From Rhodopirellula europaea 6C (GTDB lineage: Bacteria > Planctomycetota > Planctomycetia > Pirellulales > Pirellulaceae), in NCBI RefSeq assembly GCF_000338295.1, contig NZ_ANMO01000111.1:1-64000 (forward strand): DNA of 64,000 nucleotides. Reading direction: 5' to 3'. Shown piece after piece: positions 63,656-64,000 of the stretch. The notes under the pieces were generated by a model. That model saw only the letters and a program-made list of their open reading frames with translations, searched no databases and had not been told where the DNA came from. Within the stretch, counting starts at the first letter, position 1; each line of letters opens with the position of its first letter. Both the position numbers and the translations under genes were made by a program.

Positions 63656-64000
63656 CTATCGAGCGACCACGCCAATCTTGACGACCGCGGGCGAACTCGG
63701 CTGTTCGGCGTCTCCGCCCGAGCCAACTGATTCAGGTCGTTCCAGCACGGTGTCGACCAGGAAATACAGCAGACGCCGCAGACTTTCGTTTTCGATTTCG
63801 TCCGCGACTTGCTCCGCTCGGGCTTGGTGCTTGTCGATCAACTGCATACTCATCTCGAACACGTTCGCCTTTTCGTACAGCCGGCGTACCGTGGTCAAAC
63901 GTTCGCGATCAGACAATTCGCAATCGGGCTCTGCCAACGCAAGCAATGTGTCTTTGTCTTCGTCTTCCAAATGCTGCAGAGCCAATGCCCAAAGCAACGT
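63656..64000 (-). CDS. Polyprenyl synthetase family protein, C-terminal part
   Basis: Only the last 113 residues or so are in the window; the gene continues beyond 64000. The visible part is all-helical (LLALAEPDCELSDRERLTTV, then RRLYEKANVFEMSMQLIDKH and LRRLLYFLVDTVLERP) and matches the C-terminal helices of isoprenyl diphosphate synthases. The two DDxxD motifs that would prove it lie outside. The ATG at 63997 is internal. It lies 88 bp upstream of the chorismate-lyase-like gene. Confidence 0.6.
   Translation of the reverse strand, partial: TLLWALALQHLEDEDKDTLLALAEPDCELSDRERLTTVRRLYEKANVFEMSMQLIDKHQARAEQVADEIENESLRRLLYFLVDTVLERPESVGSGGDAEQPSSPAVVKIGVVAR

Overview
The window looks like chromosomal DNA of a planctomycete close to Rhodopirellula (order Pirellulales). 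This is inferred from the protein families, not from a database search: a cysteine-rich YTV-repeat wall protein, Planctomycete-type cytochromes fused to WD40 or DUF1549/DUF1553 domains, a DUF1501 protein, a PVC-type dehydrogenase with a C-terminal heme domain, several GTG starts and many long N-terminal signal regions. No prophage, insertion sequence, CRISPR array or rRNA operon was seen. One tRNA, tRNA-Ala(GGC), is present.

Layout. 0-7.5 kb: a frameshifted SH3/TPR gene, the YTV-repeat wall protein, a pair made of a receiver-like protein and a PtsN-type EIIA fused to a helix-turn-helix, and a Pro/Gly-rich exported protein. 7.6-10.7 kb: rpsO and pnp, closed by a strong terminator. 10.7-20.9 kb: a large heme-domain dehydrogenase-like protein faces a plus-strand run of ThuA, PhoD-like phosphatase, GH29 fucosidase, aldo/keto reductase and FucP-type permease, which reads as a fucose-scavenging locus. 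21-33 kb: housekeeping and envelope genes (rbgA, dienelactone hydrolase, LptF/G permease, cardiolipin synthase-like, GH32/43-like protein, exported phosphoesterase with a LamG-like domain, GT2, apt, DksA-like). 33.2-37.1 kb: a 1264-residue FHA-like/coiled-coil/membrane protein.

37.1-43.1 kb holds a two-way phosphonate-type locus: XRE-cupin regulator and zinc alcohol dehydrogenase on the minus strand, DUF5690 transporter-like protein, FAD oxidoreductase, phosphonatase-like HAD hydrolase and a methyltransferase on the plus strand. 43.4-50.6 kb: tRNA-Ala, a membrane-fused spermidine-synthase-like protein, a thioredoxin/YHS-like protein, a membrane VWA protein and a PPP-family phosphatase. 50.6-53.1 kb: a five-gene pseudopilin operon. 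53.3-62.6 kb: a tightly packed minus-strand operon DUF1501 / PPC-domain protein / DUF1549-DUF1553 cytochrome / WD40 cytochrome / birA. 62.9-64 kb: a chorismate-lyase-like protein and the end of a polyprenyl synthetase.

The best candidates for poorly described biology are the DUF1501-PPC-cytochrome operon with birA coupled to its end, the phosphonate locus lacking the usual aminotransferase, the EIIA-HTH/receiver-like pair, and two elaborate intergenic inverted repeats, one of which can fold into a perfect three-way junction.
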